DNA from: Stomorhina lunata
Taxonomy: Eukaryota; Arthropoda; Insecta; Diptera; Rhiniidae
Length of the DNA stretch: 64,000 nucleotides
Reading direction: 5' to 3'
Assembly (NCBI GenBank): GCA_933228675.1
Contig: OW121740.1
Coordinates: forward strand, 6,575,442 to 6,639,441
In this document: piece after piece, positions 51,881 through 62,560 of the stretch
Layout: each line of letters begins with the position of its first letter
Position numbering within the stretch: the stretch's first letter is position 1
Position numbers and translations under genes: made by a program
Notes under the pieces: model-generated
The model's database searches: none
What the model was told of the DNA's origin: nothing
What the model saw: the letters and a program-made list of their open reading frames with translations, nothing else

Positions 51881-52985
51881 ATTTTTATAAGAAATTTTTT
51901 AAAAAATTTCTTACGTTTTTAAGAAATTTTGAAAAATTTCTTATTTCTTACGAAAATTTTCAAAAATCTCCTTATTTTTAAGATAATTAAAAAAAAAATC
52001 TTTTTTTTTTATCGAATTTATTTTTCTAAAAATTTGTTATTTTTATAGGAATTTTTTTATAAAAATTCTTATTTCTTTTACAAAATTTTCAAAAATTTCT
52101 TACTTTTCTTATTATTATAGGAATTTTTTCTTATTTTCAAAAATTTCTTATTTTTAAAGGAAATTTTTTAAAAATTTCTTATTTTTATAGGATTTTTTTT
52201 TTCAATTTTTTATTTGTATATGAGATTTATTAAAACTTACTTATTTTTATAGGAAATTTTTCTAAATTTTATAGGATTTTTTTTTAATTTCATGTTTTTA
52301 TAGGAAACTTTTTACAAATTTCTTATTTTAATAGAAGATTTTTAAAATATATCTTATTTTTATAGAAAATATTAAAAAAAAAATCAAATTTTTATAGGAA
52401 TATTTTCAAAAATTTCTAATTTTTATAGGAAATTTTTCAAAAATTTCTTATTTTTATATTAAATTTTTCAAAAATTTCTTACTTTTATAGGAAAATTTTC
52501 AAAAATTTCTTATCTTTAAGGAAATTTTTCAAAAATTTCTTATTTTATTAGGAAACTTTCAAAATTTTCTTATTTTTATAGGAAATTTTTCAAAAAAAGA
52601 AAGAAGACATTTTTTAAAAGTTTCTTATTTTTTTAAGGAAATTTTTAAAAAATTTCCTATTTTATTAGGAAACTTTTCAAAATTTTCTTATTTTTATAGG
52701 AAATTTTTCAAAAATGTCTTATTTTTATAGGAAATTTTTATAAAATTTCCTTTTTTTTAAAGAATTTTTTTAAAAAATTTCTCATTTTTATACGAAAATT
52801 TTCAAAAATTTCTTGTTTTTGTTGCAAATTTTTTAAAAATTTCTTAGTTTTATAGGAAATATTTCAAAAATTTCTTATTTTTATAGGAAATTTTTCAAAA
52901 ATTTCTTATTTTTATAAGAAATTTGTCAAAAAATTCTCATTTTTTGACGAAATTTTTAAAAAATTTCTTGTTTTTATAGCAAATT
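51880..52985. repeat. 31 bp tandem array, inverted orientation
   Basis: About 35 diverged units of ATTTTTATAGGAAATTTTTC with AAAAATTTCTT, the reverse complement of the arrays at 45320-50170. Confidence 0.9.
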
Positions 52986-53753
52986 TTCACTCTTAAAACA
53001 ATTTCTGTTGCTAAGAGTTTTCTAATTTATTTTGCAATACTTTAAAATCTCCGCAGGAATGTTTAATTTTCTAACTTTCCTCTGAATTCGTGTTAGAATT
53101 CAATTATTTGAATAAATATTCCTGTAACTTTTTACTCGTCGCAAAATTAAAATCAAACATGTAAAAGTAAACATCTAAAAAAAATCAACAAAAAAAGAAT
53201 AAATAGAAAAATAATATAAAATAGTAATTGTAAACAAAATTCCATTTAAGTTTGAAAAAAAAAGAATTGAATTTTCTATAAAATATCACGTTCACACCTC
53301 AAATACAATAGAGTTTTGTAACTGCACTCAAGAAAGTTTGAATTCTAGAAAACGAAATGCCCAAACGTTTGTAAACTCTAGATCGTAGCAAATTTTAGTT
53401 TACACCTTTTTTTTTTTGGAATATTTCCATACGTTAACAATTTCAAATACATTTAACATCTCCTTTTAATGGACATTTTATTCAATTAAAAAATGCAAAT
53501 CACAGACATTAAATTCTGACAAGAAGATTTTACGTGCATTCAACTAGACCGATAATAATTCTGCACAATTTTTTAACCTTCAGCATTTATCAAAGGGTAT
53601 ATTATTTATACGTTTGTCACTCAGTTTGTAATAATTGTAATATTGGATTTTTATAGAATTGATTGTTATATATGTCATAATAGTCCATACCGCCCCTTTG
53701 GACAATTGTAAACACGTTTAATCTTATATTCTTAAACGAGCAATAATTGTATG

Positions 53754-53755
<2 letters not shown>
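52985..53755. other. No gene seen
   Basis: AT-rich spacer between the inverted array and the tandem Helentron-like units; stops in all frames. Confidence 0.4.
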
Positions 53756-53798
<43 letters not shown>

Positions 53799-54440
53799 GC
53801 TATCTCGAAAACAGCTCTAACGATTTGGATAAAATTTGGACAGTGGGCATCTTTTTTGATGTTTAGGTCGAAGAAGAAGGGACTTTTGGAACTTTTACCT
53901 CTAAGAGGGTAAAAACGGGTAAAAAGAGGAAAAAATCAAAAACGCTATATCTCCTAAAGTAATAGGTATAGAAACAAAATTAAAATTACGTTTTAAACAG
54001 CTATGAAAATAAGCGGACAGGTGTTTGGTACTTTTTTGAAACTATGTCTGATAGGGGGTAAAAAAGGGTGAAAATAGTTTTTTTGGCACCTTTTTAACCC
54101 ACTCTTATATTTTAAACTAAAGAATATAGAAAGAAACTTGGTACTGCAATCAAAAGATTTAAAAAAACATGAAACTCGTATTTGGTACTTTTTTGATTTT
54201 GGAGCCAAAATGGGTAAAAAAGGGATAAAATGATAACTTAAGATCTCCAAAGTAATATGAATAGGAACATTATACATTATGTTAAATGCGTTTTAAAAAA
54301 ATGTACCGAATTCAATTGGCACCAAAAAAGTACCAAATATACATATGGAACTTTTAGAAATTAGGGAATTAAAAGGGGGAAAAATTAGTATTATTTTAAA
54401 CAAATTAATGTTTGTCTGTATGTATGTTCTTTATAGAATA

Positions 54441-55209
54441 GTAAACTGTGAATTTGATTGTGTTATGCTCTTTAGCGAAGATGTTGCGGATAAGCCGGCG
54501 AAGGTTTTAAAGTTGATAAGACTAATTTCCGACAGATGGCGCCACTGAAAATTACTAAAAATTAATTAAATCGTAAACTGTACATTTGATCATGCTATGA
54601 TCTTTAGCAAAGTTGTAGCGCATGAGCCGACGAAGGCTTTTTAGTTGGTATGAATAATTTCCGACAGGTGGCGCTACAAAAACTTACTCAAAGTCAATTT
54701 AATCGTAATCTGTACATTTAATCATGCTACAATCTTTAGCAAAGTTGTTGCACATGAGCCGGCGAAGGTTTCTTAGTTGGTATGAAGAAATTTCGACAGG
54801 TGGCGCTACTGAAATTTGCTCAAAGTCAATTTAATCGTATGCTGTACATTTAATCATGCTATAATCTTCAGCAAAGTTGTTACGGATAAGCCGAAGAAGG
54901 TTTATGAATTGGAATGAGCAAAGTCCGACAGGTGGCGCCACAGAAAATTACTCAAAGTGAATTAAATCGTAAACTGTGCATTTTATCATGTTATAATCAT
55001 AAGCAAAGTTGTTACGAATAAGCAGACAAAGGTTTCTTATATGGTACGAACAACTTCAAGTGGCGCCACTTAAAACTACTCAAAATGAATTAAATCGTAA
55101 ACTGTGCATTTGATCAGACTATAATCTTTAGCAAAGTTGTTGCGCATGAGTCGACAGAGGTTTCTGTTGATATGAATAATTTCCAAAATTATTCAAAATG
55201 AGTTAAACT
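54441..55209. repeat. Six ~132 bp minisatellite units, copy 1
   Basis: Starts at 54441, 54573, 54705, 54837, 54969 and 55097. Each unit has GTAAACTGT near the start, then CTTTAGCAAAGTTGTTGCG, AAGGTTT and TGGCGCCACT. Divergence between units exceeds that between the two large copies, so the array existed before the 1.69 kb duplication. Confidence 0.9.
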
Positions 55210-55394
55210 GTAAACTATGCAAACTATGTGTTGGTCGGACAAAATAAATCAAATAATTCAAAATTAACTGAATATTTCTACAATGTCTTTCCTCTAAATT
55301 TATTTTAGCACTTTATAATATAAAATATATAAAAACTTTAAAATTTTCCTCAAAATGCTTATCATAAAGCTCCGAGCAAGGCTCGGTCTACCAG

Positions 55395-55399
<5 letters not shown>

Positions 55400-55486
<87 letters not shown>
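55400..55486. repeat. (TA)n microsatellite, ~87 bp
   Basis: An uninterrupted TA run joining the two 1.69 kb units; a shorter run (53761-53793) precedes the first unit. Confidence 0.95.
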
Positions 55487-55491
<5 letters not shown>

Positions 55492-56134
55492 GCTATCTCG
55501 AAAACGGCTCTAACGATTTGGATAAAATTTGGACAGTGGGTATCTTTTTTGATGTATAGGTCGAAGAAGAAGGGACTTTTGGAACTTTTACCTCTAAGAG
55601 GGTAAAAACGGGTAAAAAGGGGAAAAAATCGAAAACGCTATGTCTCCTAAAGTAATAGGTATAGAAACAAAATTAAAATTACGTTTTAAACAGCTTTGAA
55701 AATAAGCGGACAGGTGTTTGGTACTTTTTTGAAACTATGTCCGATAGGGGGTAAAAAAGGGTGAAAATAGTTTTTTTGGCACCTTTTTAACCCACTCTTA
55801 TATTTTAAACTAAAGAATATAGAAAGAAACTTGGTACTGCAATCAATAGATGTAAAAAAAACATGAAACACGTATTTGGTACTTTTTTGATTTTGGAGCC
55901 AAAATGGGTAAAAAAGGGATAAAATGATAACTTAACATCTCCAAAGTAATATGAATAGGAACATTATACATTATGTTAAATGCGTTTTAAAAAAATGTAC
56001 CGAATTCAATTGGCACCAAAAAAGTACCAAATATACATATGGAACTTTTAGAAATTAGGGAATAAAAAGGGGAAAAGATTAGTATTATTTTAAACAAATG
56101 AATGTTTGTCTGTATGTATGTTCTTTATAGAATA

Positions 56135-56903
56135 GTAAACTGTGAATTTGATTGTGTTATGCTCTTTAGCGAAGATGTTGCGGATAAGCCGGCGAAGGTT
56201 TTAAAGTTGATAAGACTAATTTCCGACAGATGGCGCCACTGAAAATTACTAAAAATTAATTAAATCGTAAACTGTACATTTGATCATGCTATGATCTTTA
56301 GCAAAGTTGTAGCGCATGAGCCGACGAAGGCTTTTTAGTTGGTATGAATAATTTCCGACAGGTGGCGCTACAGAAACTTACTCAAAGTCAATTTAATCGT
56401 AATCTGTACATTTAATCATGCTACAATCTTTAGCAAAGTTGTTGCACATGAGCCGACGAAGGTTTCTTAGTTGGTATGAAGAAATTTCGACAGGTGGCGC
56501 CACTGAAATTTACTCAAAGTCAATTTAATCGTATGCTGTACATTTAATCATGCTATAATCTTCAGCAAAGTTGTTACGGATAAGCCGAAGAAGGTTTTTG
56601 AATTGGAATGAGCAAAGTCCGACAAGTGGCGCCACAGAAAATTACTCAAAGTGAATAAAATCGTAAACTGTGCATTTGATCATGTTATAATCATAAGCAA
56701 AGTTGTTACGAATAAGCAGACAAAGGTTTCTTTCATGGTATGAACAACTTCAGGTGGCGCCACTGCAAACTACTCAAAATGAATTAAATCATAAACTGTG
56801 CATTTGATCAGACTATAATCTTTAGCAAAGCTGTTGCGCATGAGTCGACGGAGGTTTCTGTTCATATGAATAATTTCCAAAATTATTCGAAATGAGTTAA
56901 ACT
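56135..56903. repeat. Six ~132 bp minisatellite units, copy 2
   Basis: Position-for-position counterpart of 54441-55209, shifted by 1,694 bp, with only scattered substitutions. Confidence 0.9.
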
Positions 56904-57094
56904 GTTAACTATGCAAACTATGTGTTGGGCGGACAAAATAAATCAAATAATTCAAAATTAACTAAATATTTCTACAATGTCTTTCCTCTAAATTTATTTT
57001 AGCACTTTATAATATAAAATATATAAAAACTTTAAAATTTTCCTCAAAATGCTTATCATAAAGCTCCGAGCAAGGCTCGGTCAACCAGGTACTA

Positions 57095-57647
57095 CAAATT
57101 AAACGTCCAGCGAATTGACACATTCTTTCAAATACGTTTTTCAAATAAAAATATTATTTAATAACAAACCAACAGACAATCTCAATTATTTTAATAATTC
57201 CATAATTGGTGACCTAAGACAAAGTGAGAAATGTCGCTTAAGGATTCAACAACTGCTGTGACATATCCTAAACCAGATCAGGAAACGCCTTACCTTGTAG
57301 TGGACGTTGTTGGTTTAAAAAAAAAAACTTCCAAGGCTAACATTGATGGTAACTGGCGTTAAGGCATTCTTTTAAGCCATAAAGATATGGTTTAAAGACT
57401 CTGGTAAAGTTAGTGCGGTTAATGTGGTATAGGCTGTCAATGTAGTATAGTAACTCTTCTTTTTAACTGACACCAAAAGTTGGCTTTAACAACTGCTGTG
57501 ATATATTCTTAACCTGACCAGGAAATGCCTTCCCTTGCAATGAACGTTGTTGGTTCAGTAAAACTTCAAACGCTGACATCAGCCGCTTGACGGTTTCTGG
57601 TTACCGTCATAACTTGCACGAGCGCAGAAGGAGCTTTTGTACCTTCA
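57095..57647. repeat. Possible LTR-element leader debris with an internal diverged duplication
   Basis: AACAACTGCTGTGAYATAT...GACGTTGTTGGTT occurs twice (about 57248-57316 and 57488-57558), diverged. ATTGGTGACC at about 57204 followed by a short open frame from the ATG at 57232 is reminiscent of an LTR-retrotransposon leader and gag start, but I cannot support that further. Confidence 0.35.
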
Positions 57648-58175
57648 TTATACCTTTCAACACCAAAGGTGGAAAGGGTATTATAAGTTTGTGCTGATGT
57701 ATGTAACGCATAGAAATATTTGTCTTAGACCCACCCCCTTTTAGTATACCAATAGGCTTTAAATCACTTTCTGAGTCGATTTAGCGATGTCAGTCCGTCT
57801 GTCTGGATGGCTGGCTGGTCGGCTGGATCCTCATGTAAACCATGTAATTAAAGTACAGGTCGCAATTCTAAAGATCATTTGATAAAATTTGGCACAGTTC
57901 ATGTTTTTGATAGTGGGACCATGGCTATTGAAATTTGTCAAAATCGGTCCATTATTTATGGTACCTTCCAAAGGTCCCACTTCTCGGAATTGATATTTTG
58001 GTCACAAATATCAATATTTTTTCCTTTGAACATCCCCCTATTTTTTTGTTTCAATGTAAAAGCCGCAATTTTCAACAGAATTCGAAAAAATTCGACACAC
58101 ATCTTTTAATTAATCCAAGTAAGAGTTATACTAGATTTGGTTGAGATCCCTTGACTTTAAGGTATCTGCATTGGA
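57648..58175. mobile_element. Dispersed TATACCC element, copy B (truncated)
   Basis: TTATACCTTTCAACACCAAA then GGTGGAAAGGGTAT opens it. GCTGATGTATGTAACGCATA and CAGTCCGTCTG link it to copies A and C. The far end motif is missing; copy C starts right behind it. Confidence 0.65.
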
Positions 58176-58183
58176 TCCCCATT

Positions 58184-60206
58184 TTTATACCCTTCACCAC
58201 CATAAGTGGATAGGGTATTATACATTTGTGCTGATGTATTTAACGCATAGAAATATTTGTTTTAGACCCACCTTTTTAGACTACACCAATAGGCTTAGAA
58301 TAATTTTCTGTGACGATTTAGCGATGTCAGTCCGTCTGGACGGCTGGCTGGCTGGCTGGACCCTCATGTAAACCATGTAATCAAAGTACAGGTGCAATTC
58401 TAAAGATAATTTGATGAAATTTGGCACAGATCATTTTTTTCTTGGCTATTAAAATTTGTCATAATCGGTCCATTATTTATGGTACCTTCCAAAGGTCCCA
58501 CTTCCCGGAATTGATATTTTGTCCACAAATATCAAAATTTTTTCTTATGTAGACTTAAATCACTGTACCAAATTTCGTTGAAATCGGTCCACATTTGACC
58601 GTAGCTCCCATACAAACTCTTCTGTTCATAGTTCGAAAAAAAACAGTACCTTATTAGATTGTACTGAACTTACGCACACACAAAAGTTATTTATTTTTTA
58701 GGTACCTAACTAAGTCGGAAACAAAGTTAGGTACACAAAGACACAATAAAAAAAGAACGGTACGTTAAAATAAGGTACCGCTCTTTAAGATTTTAGAGTA
58801 TTTTTTAGTTAACTTTAGAGTACTTTAAAGTACTAAGTTACGAATCTTTAGATAACTCACTTGTAGCTGCTTTCGTAATATTTTGACGAAGTTTTGTTCT
58901 TGTGCATTCATAAATAACTCGTATATTTTAGTAAAAAATACCCAACAGTTCCATGATGACAAAATGAGCAGCGATTTAAAAATGTACTTTTTGGTTAATA
59001 AATTACTTCGTAATATGGAAGTGCTGGCTCATTGCTGAGGTAAAAGCGATTATTAACCTACTCTAATCAGAAGTTTATCTTGAAATCTTCAGACATTTTA
59101 CCAACTGGGAAACAGTCCATCAATTTGGAACTGTTGGGAAATTCTTAAACATGCATATACACGCATAGCATGTCAATTGTGTTTGTATTGGTGACACATT
59201 TTTTTATGATATACACACAAATATAAGAAAGTGTTGCCAGGTTAGGGTTTTACATCCTAAACGATAGAATAATTTTTATTTGTTTGATAGCGTTATAAAT
59301 TTATAGTTTACACTAACGTATATGGAGTAAAATGTAGTTGCAATTAATAAAAATATTTTACGTTTTTACTACTATTAAAAACAATTTTTAAACACATAAA
59401 AGTAGTATCGTCAAATATGGGATGTTTTTGAAATTGCGTAACACAACTAAACTCAATGAAATCTAGAAATCAACTTTGTTGCCGATTTCTCCAATTTTGT
59501 AGCAAAAGTTAGAAATTAATATATTCATAAAATATTTAAATATCCCGTAAACCGCCTTTAAAAATAATTAAAAAAGCAGATTGCTTAATTATTTTCCTAT
59601 TGTGGATAATAGTTAGACAAAATTTAATATTCACTTTTGGCAATACTGTTATTCTCATTGTTGACAGCCTCATAAGAGTTCGTTAAAGTTAAGGTACGGA
59701 GTACGTTAAGGTACTCAACAAAGTACGTTATTTTTAGAGTACTTCGTGAAAGTTCGTTATGATAAAGGTTGTGTGTTTTAACAGGTTCTCTAAAATTTTA
59801 AGGTACCTATACTTAAATTGAACACTTTGTTACGTATGTGACTTTGTACCGAACTTGCCTAGGTACAGTACGGTACCTTAAAATACAGTATTTTAGAGTA
59901 TTTTTTCGAACTATGCTTCTGTTAAAACTTCAAAAAAAATTTAAGTTTATTTTTTGCATACATATTTCCTGTAACAACTGTAATCAATTTGCCAAATTTC
60001 GAGATAATCGGTCCACATTTGACCCTAGCTCTCATAGAAGTCCAAATGACGGAAACAGCTTAAATACCTAAGTTTTGAGAAAATTTTTGAATTTTTGCAA
60101 AATTTAGCAAATATGTCTTTATACAGGAAAAAGAACTTCTTTGACCTTAGTGGTGAAGGGTATCGTATGGTTGGGCTTGACCGACTAAAGCACTTTCTTA
60201 CTTGTT
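58184..60206. mobile_element. Dispersed TATACCC element, copy C, split by a hAT-like insertion
   Basis: Opens TTATACCCTTCACCACC and ends GTGGTGAAGGGTATCG then GGCTTGACCGACTAAAGC, matching copy A at both ends. Removing 58627-59923 leaves an element of about 730 bp, close to copy A. Confidence 0.7.
58627..59915. mobile_element. Non-autonomous hAT-like DNA transposon with perfect 8 bp target duplication
   Basis: Terminal inverted repeats CATAGTTCGAAAAAA at 58627-58641 and, inverted, at 59901-59915. CTTCTGTT flanks it exactly at 58619-58626 and 59916-59923. An 8 bp duplication is typical of hAT (also of P and some Merlin elements). Both ends carry clustered subterminal motifs GGTACC, AGTAC and AAGGTA in both orientations, as hAT transposase-binding regions often do. 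There is no frame for a transposase in the 1,289 bp. It interrupts TATACCC copy C, so it is the younger insertion. Confidence 0.8.
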
Positions 60207-60920
60207 TCAAATGGATCCGTGGAAGCACAACACGTGCATCGTTTGGGTAAAAACATATAGGTATACCACATTACCCGAACTTTATTTTTAATATCGGATG
60301 TTTTGTTCATTTTATTCTTTTTTGAATCCACTTTATATAGTTTTTTCTTTTAAAAATGTGGCAAATTAAAAAAAAGATAAATCTCTTCAGAGAATAATCT
60401 TCGCTTTATGTTGATATTGGTATTGAGGATATAATTCGCGTTTAGTTTGTCACGCAAGTTAGATATAATGCGTGGTTTTCTATTTGTCATCTCCTTCTGA
60501 TGATGATGGTCTAAGCAACAGTCGCCACGATTAGAGGAAAGTCTATACCCACCAACATTTTTTTTTTTTGGTTTTATCAAAGGAGCTACATAAATATTTA
60601 TACGATTAAAAAAAATTGATGTTTCTAAAAGATAATTTTGTTACTGATTTTTGATTTTCTTACTTAGTTCAAGAAAATATACAGTTTTTGAGTTATACGA
60701 ATATTTATTGCGCAACCTCCTCAATTTTTTAAATAACGCTATATCTCTAAAACTAAAGCTAACCTAAAAAAACGGTTAGTACCAATAAATTCACCGTACT
60801 CGAATTATCTTTACCCACTAGGCCTTCTTTTTGTCGGTTTTTTCAACTAGCACAGTGTAATAATTAGAATAAATTGGAATACTAGTGCAATACGCTTTTG
60901 TAAAACATTTGAACGGAAAT
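60207..60920. other. No gene seen
   Basis: Mixed AT-rich sequence. The - strand frame at 60350-60580 has no family resemblance. Confidence 0.4.
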
Positions 60921-61330
60921 GTTATCAAAAACTTTTTTATAGAATACAAAATCGATAATTTTTTTATAGAATAAAAAATACGGAAAAATTTTCTATAGAA
61001 TACAACAATTATTGATAACTTTCCTACAGAATGAAAAATATCGATTACTTTTGTGTTTATTAGTAATGTTATCGAAAACTTTTTTGAAACAATAAAGCTA
61101 TCCATAACTTTTTTAAATCATAGTAAAAATATCAATAACTTTTCCATATACTAGTAATGTTATCGATCATTTTTCTGCATGTTATTAATGTTATCGATTA
61201 CTTTTCTATTAAACAGTGAAGTTATCGATAAATTTTCTATAAAATAGTAGAACTATCTATAATTTTTATATAAAAAAACATTTTATATAAGAAACATTTT
61301 TCTATAGAATAAGAAAGTTATAGATTTGTT
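60920..61330. repeat. Degenerate ~30 bp array of TTATCGATAACTTTT type
   Basis: Scattered ATCGATAA, TTATCGAT and CTTTTCTATA blocks at about 30 bp spacing, a decayed relative of the array starting near 62.6 kb. Confidence 0.6.
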
Positions 61331-62560
61331 TTCTTTACAAACAAAAATTTATTTTTTTAGCAAAGTTATAGGGAAAAGCACAGTGGGGCAAATAATTAAA
61401 AATTGTTTCATTTAGTATAAAAAAACATGCAAAATTTTAGAAATTCATTTGAAAAAAAAAAAACAAAAACAATAAAACATGCCATCGAAATAGAAACTCA
61501 ATGAAAACCATTTCGAATCAATTTTCAATACATACGGCACGACTTTTTGATAAAACTGATGCATCGCTGAGCGATGACGTTAAAATGGTATCACGATGAC
61601 AGGGAACAGTAAACATTTTGATTTTTAATATATAAAATTATTTCAATAAAAATTTGTACAAAGTTACGAAATCTTCTTCACTCACTTTTTGTTATTAAAA
61701 TTATTTTTTAATAAAAAAATACTTTTAGTTTTTTGGGGTTTTATTTAAATATCACAAACACATAATCACTTTATTATATAAGATTTACTCTCGAACTATC
61801 AGGAGTAGGAATTTTTTTTCTTTAAAACTTTTTTAAAAAATTATCTTTTTTTTTCAAATTTAATATAAAAGAATATGTTTTTTAATTTATTAGATAAGAT
61901 TAAATATTTAATTGAATTATGGGATTTCTTTGTTTTATTTTTTTTATTTAACTGAATTCCAATTTAATGGCTTTTAATTAAATATTTAGAATTTGAATAT
62001 TTTGTTGTTGTTTTGCTTGAAATTGTAACCAAATAAATTAATTTTAGTTAAGTAGACATTTATTTATCACCTTGAGTTTAATACAAATAAATATTTAAAT
62101 TTCAATTTAACGTTTTAGATTTTTCGTTTTGTTATTGATCGCAATCTTTTTTTATTTAAAAGCCTTTTTTCTTTTTTGGAAAGTGTTAACTTTGATTTTG
62201 TGGCTAAAATTTTTTTGATATATTTTTTATCACATTTATTATAAATTTATATAAAAATTTAATTTTTTTCTTTTGAATTTATTTCACTTTTTCCACCGTT
62301 GCATGTTAAACGTTAATTAGAACAATTTCAACTGAATGCTGGCGAACGTGTGTGATTTTTTCTTTACAATTTGCAATGATTTTCTATTTTGTTCGTAAAA
62401 GTTTTTAATAAAAATTTACAGAGAAAAAAAAAAAACAACAAAAAAAGATACAAATGAAAAATTTTGTATAAATAATGATCATCTGGGAACTAAATGCTCA
62501 CAAATACTCGTACGACGAGAAAACTCTGAAATATTGAAAATTATACGAGATTTTGCAAAG
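61330..62560. other. Spacer between TATCGATA-type arrays; possible plx 5' region
   Basis: No ORF of note. The more complex stretch 61490-61620 and the initiator candidate at 62330-62335 are the only features seen. Confidence 0.4.
62320..62340 (-). promoter_or_regulatory. Candidate initiator (Inr), possible plx promoter
   Basis: The - strand reads TTCAGTTGAAATTG here, with TCAGTT at 62335-62330 matching the fly Inr consensus TCAKTY. It is followed by A-rich sequence of the kind seen in fly 5' leaders. No TATA box lies about 30 bp upstream and no clear DPE is present. plx needs an upstream first exon on this strand, so the position is plausible, but the gap to the first coding exon seen is 26.5 kb and the call is weak. 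Confidence 0.2.

Larger units (their letters stand above)
53756..57094. mobile_element. Tandem pair of ~1.69 kb Helentron-like non-autonomous units
   Basis: Unit 1 (53794-55399) and unit 2 (55487-57094) are almost identical, offset 1,693-1,694 bp. Each begins GAATGGCTATCTCGAAAAC right after a (TA)n tract (53761-53793; 55400-55486). Each ends CTCCGAGCAAGGCTCGGTC, with stem CCGAGC/GCTCGG, then ACCAGGTACTA. Each holds six ~132 bp tandem repeats. A microsatellite next to the body, a 3' hairpin and head-to-tail tandem copies are features of Helentron-derived elements (HINEs), but no Rep/helicase is present and the class is inferred. Confidence 0.7.

Noticed and set aside
53993..54277. - strand frame (and its counterpart at 55686-55871)
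   Set aside because: Both lie in the Helentron-like tandem units and differ by frame-breaking changes; no resemblance to Rep or helicase.
57232..57360. Short + strand frame after GGTGACC, as a gag start
   Set aside because: Only about 40 codons before a stop and no zinc-knuckle or other gag motif; kept only as possible debris.
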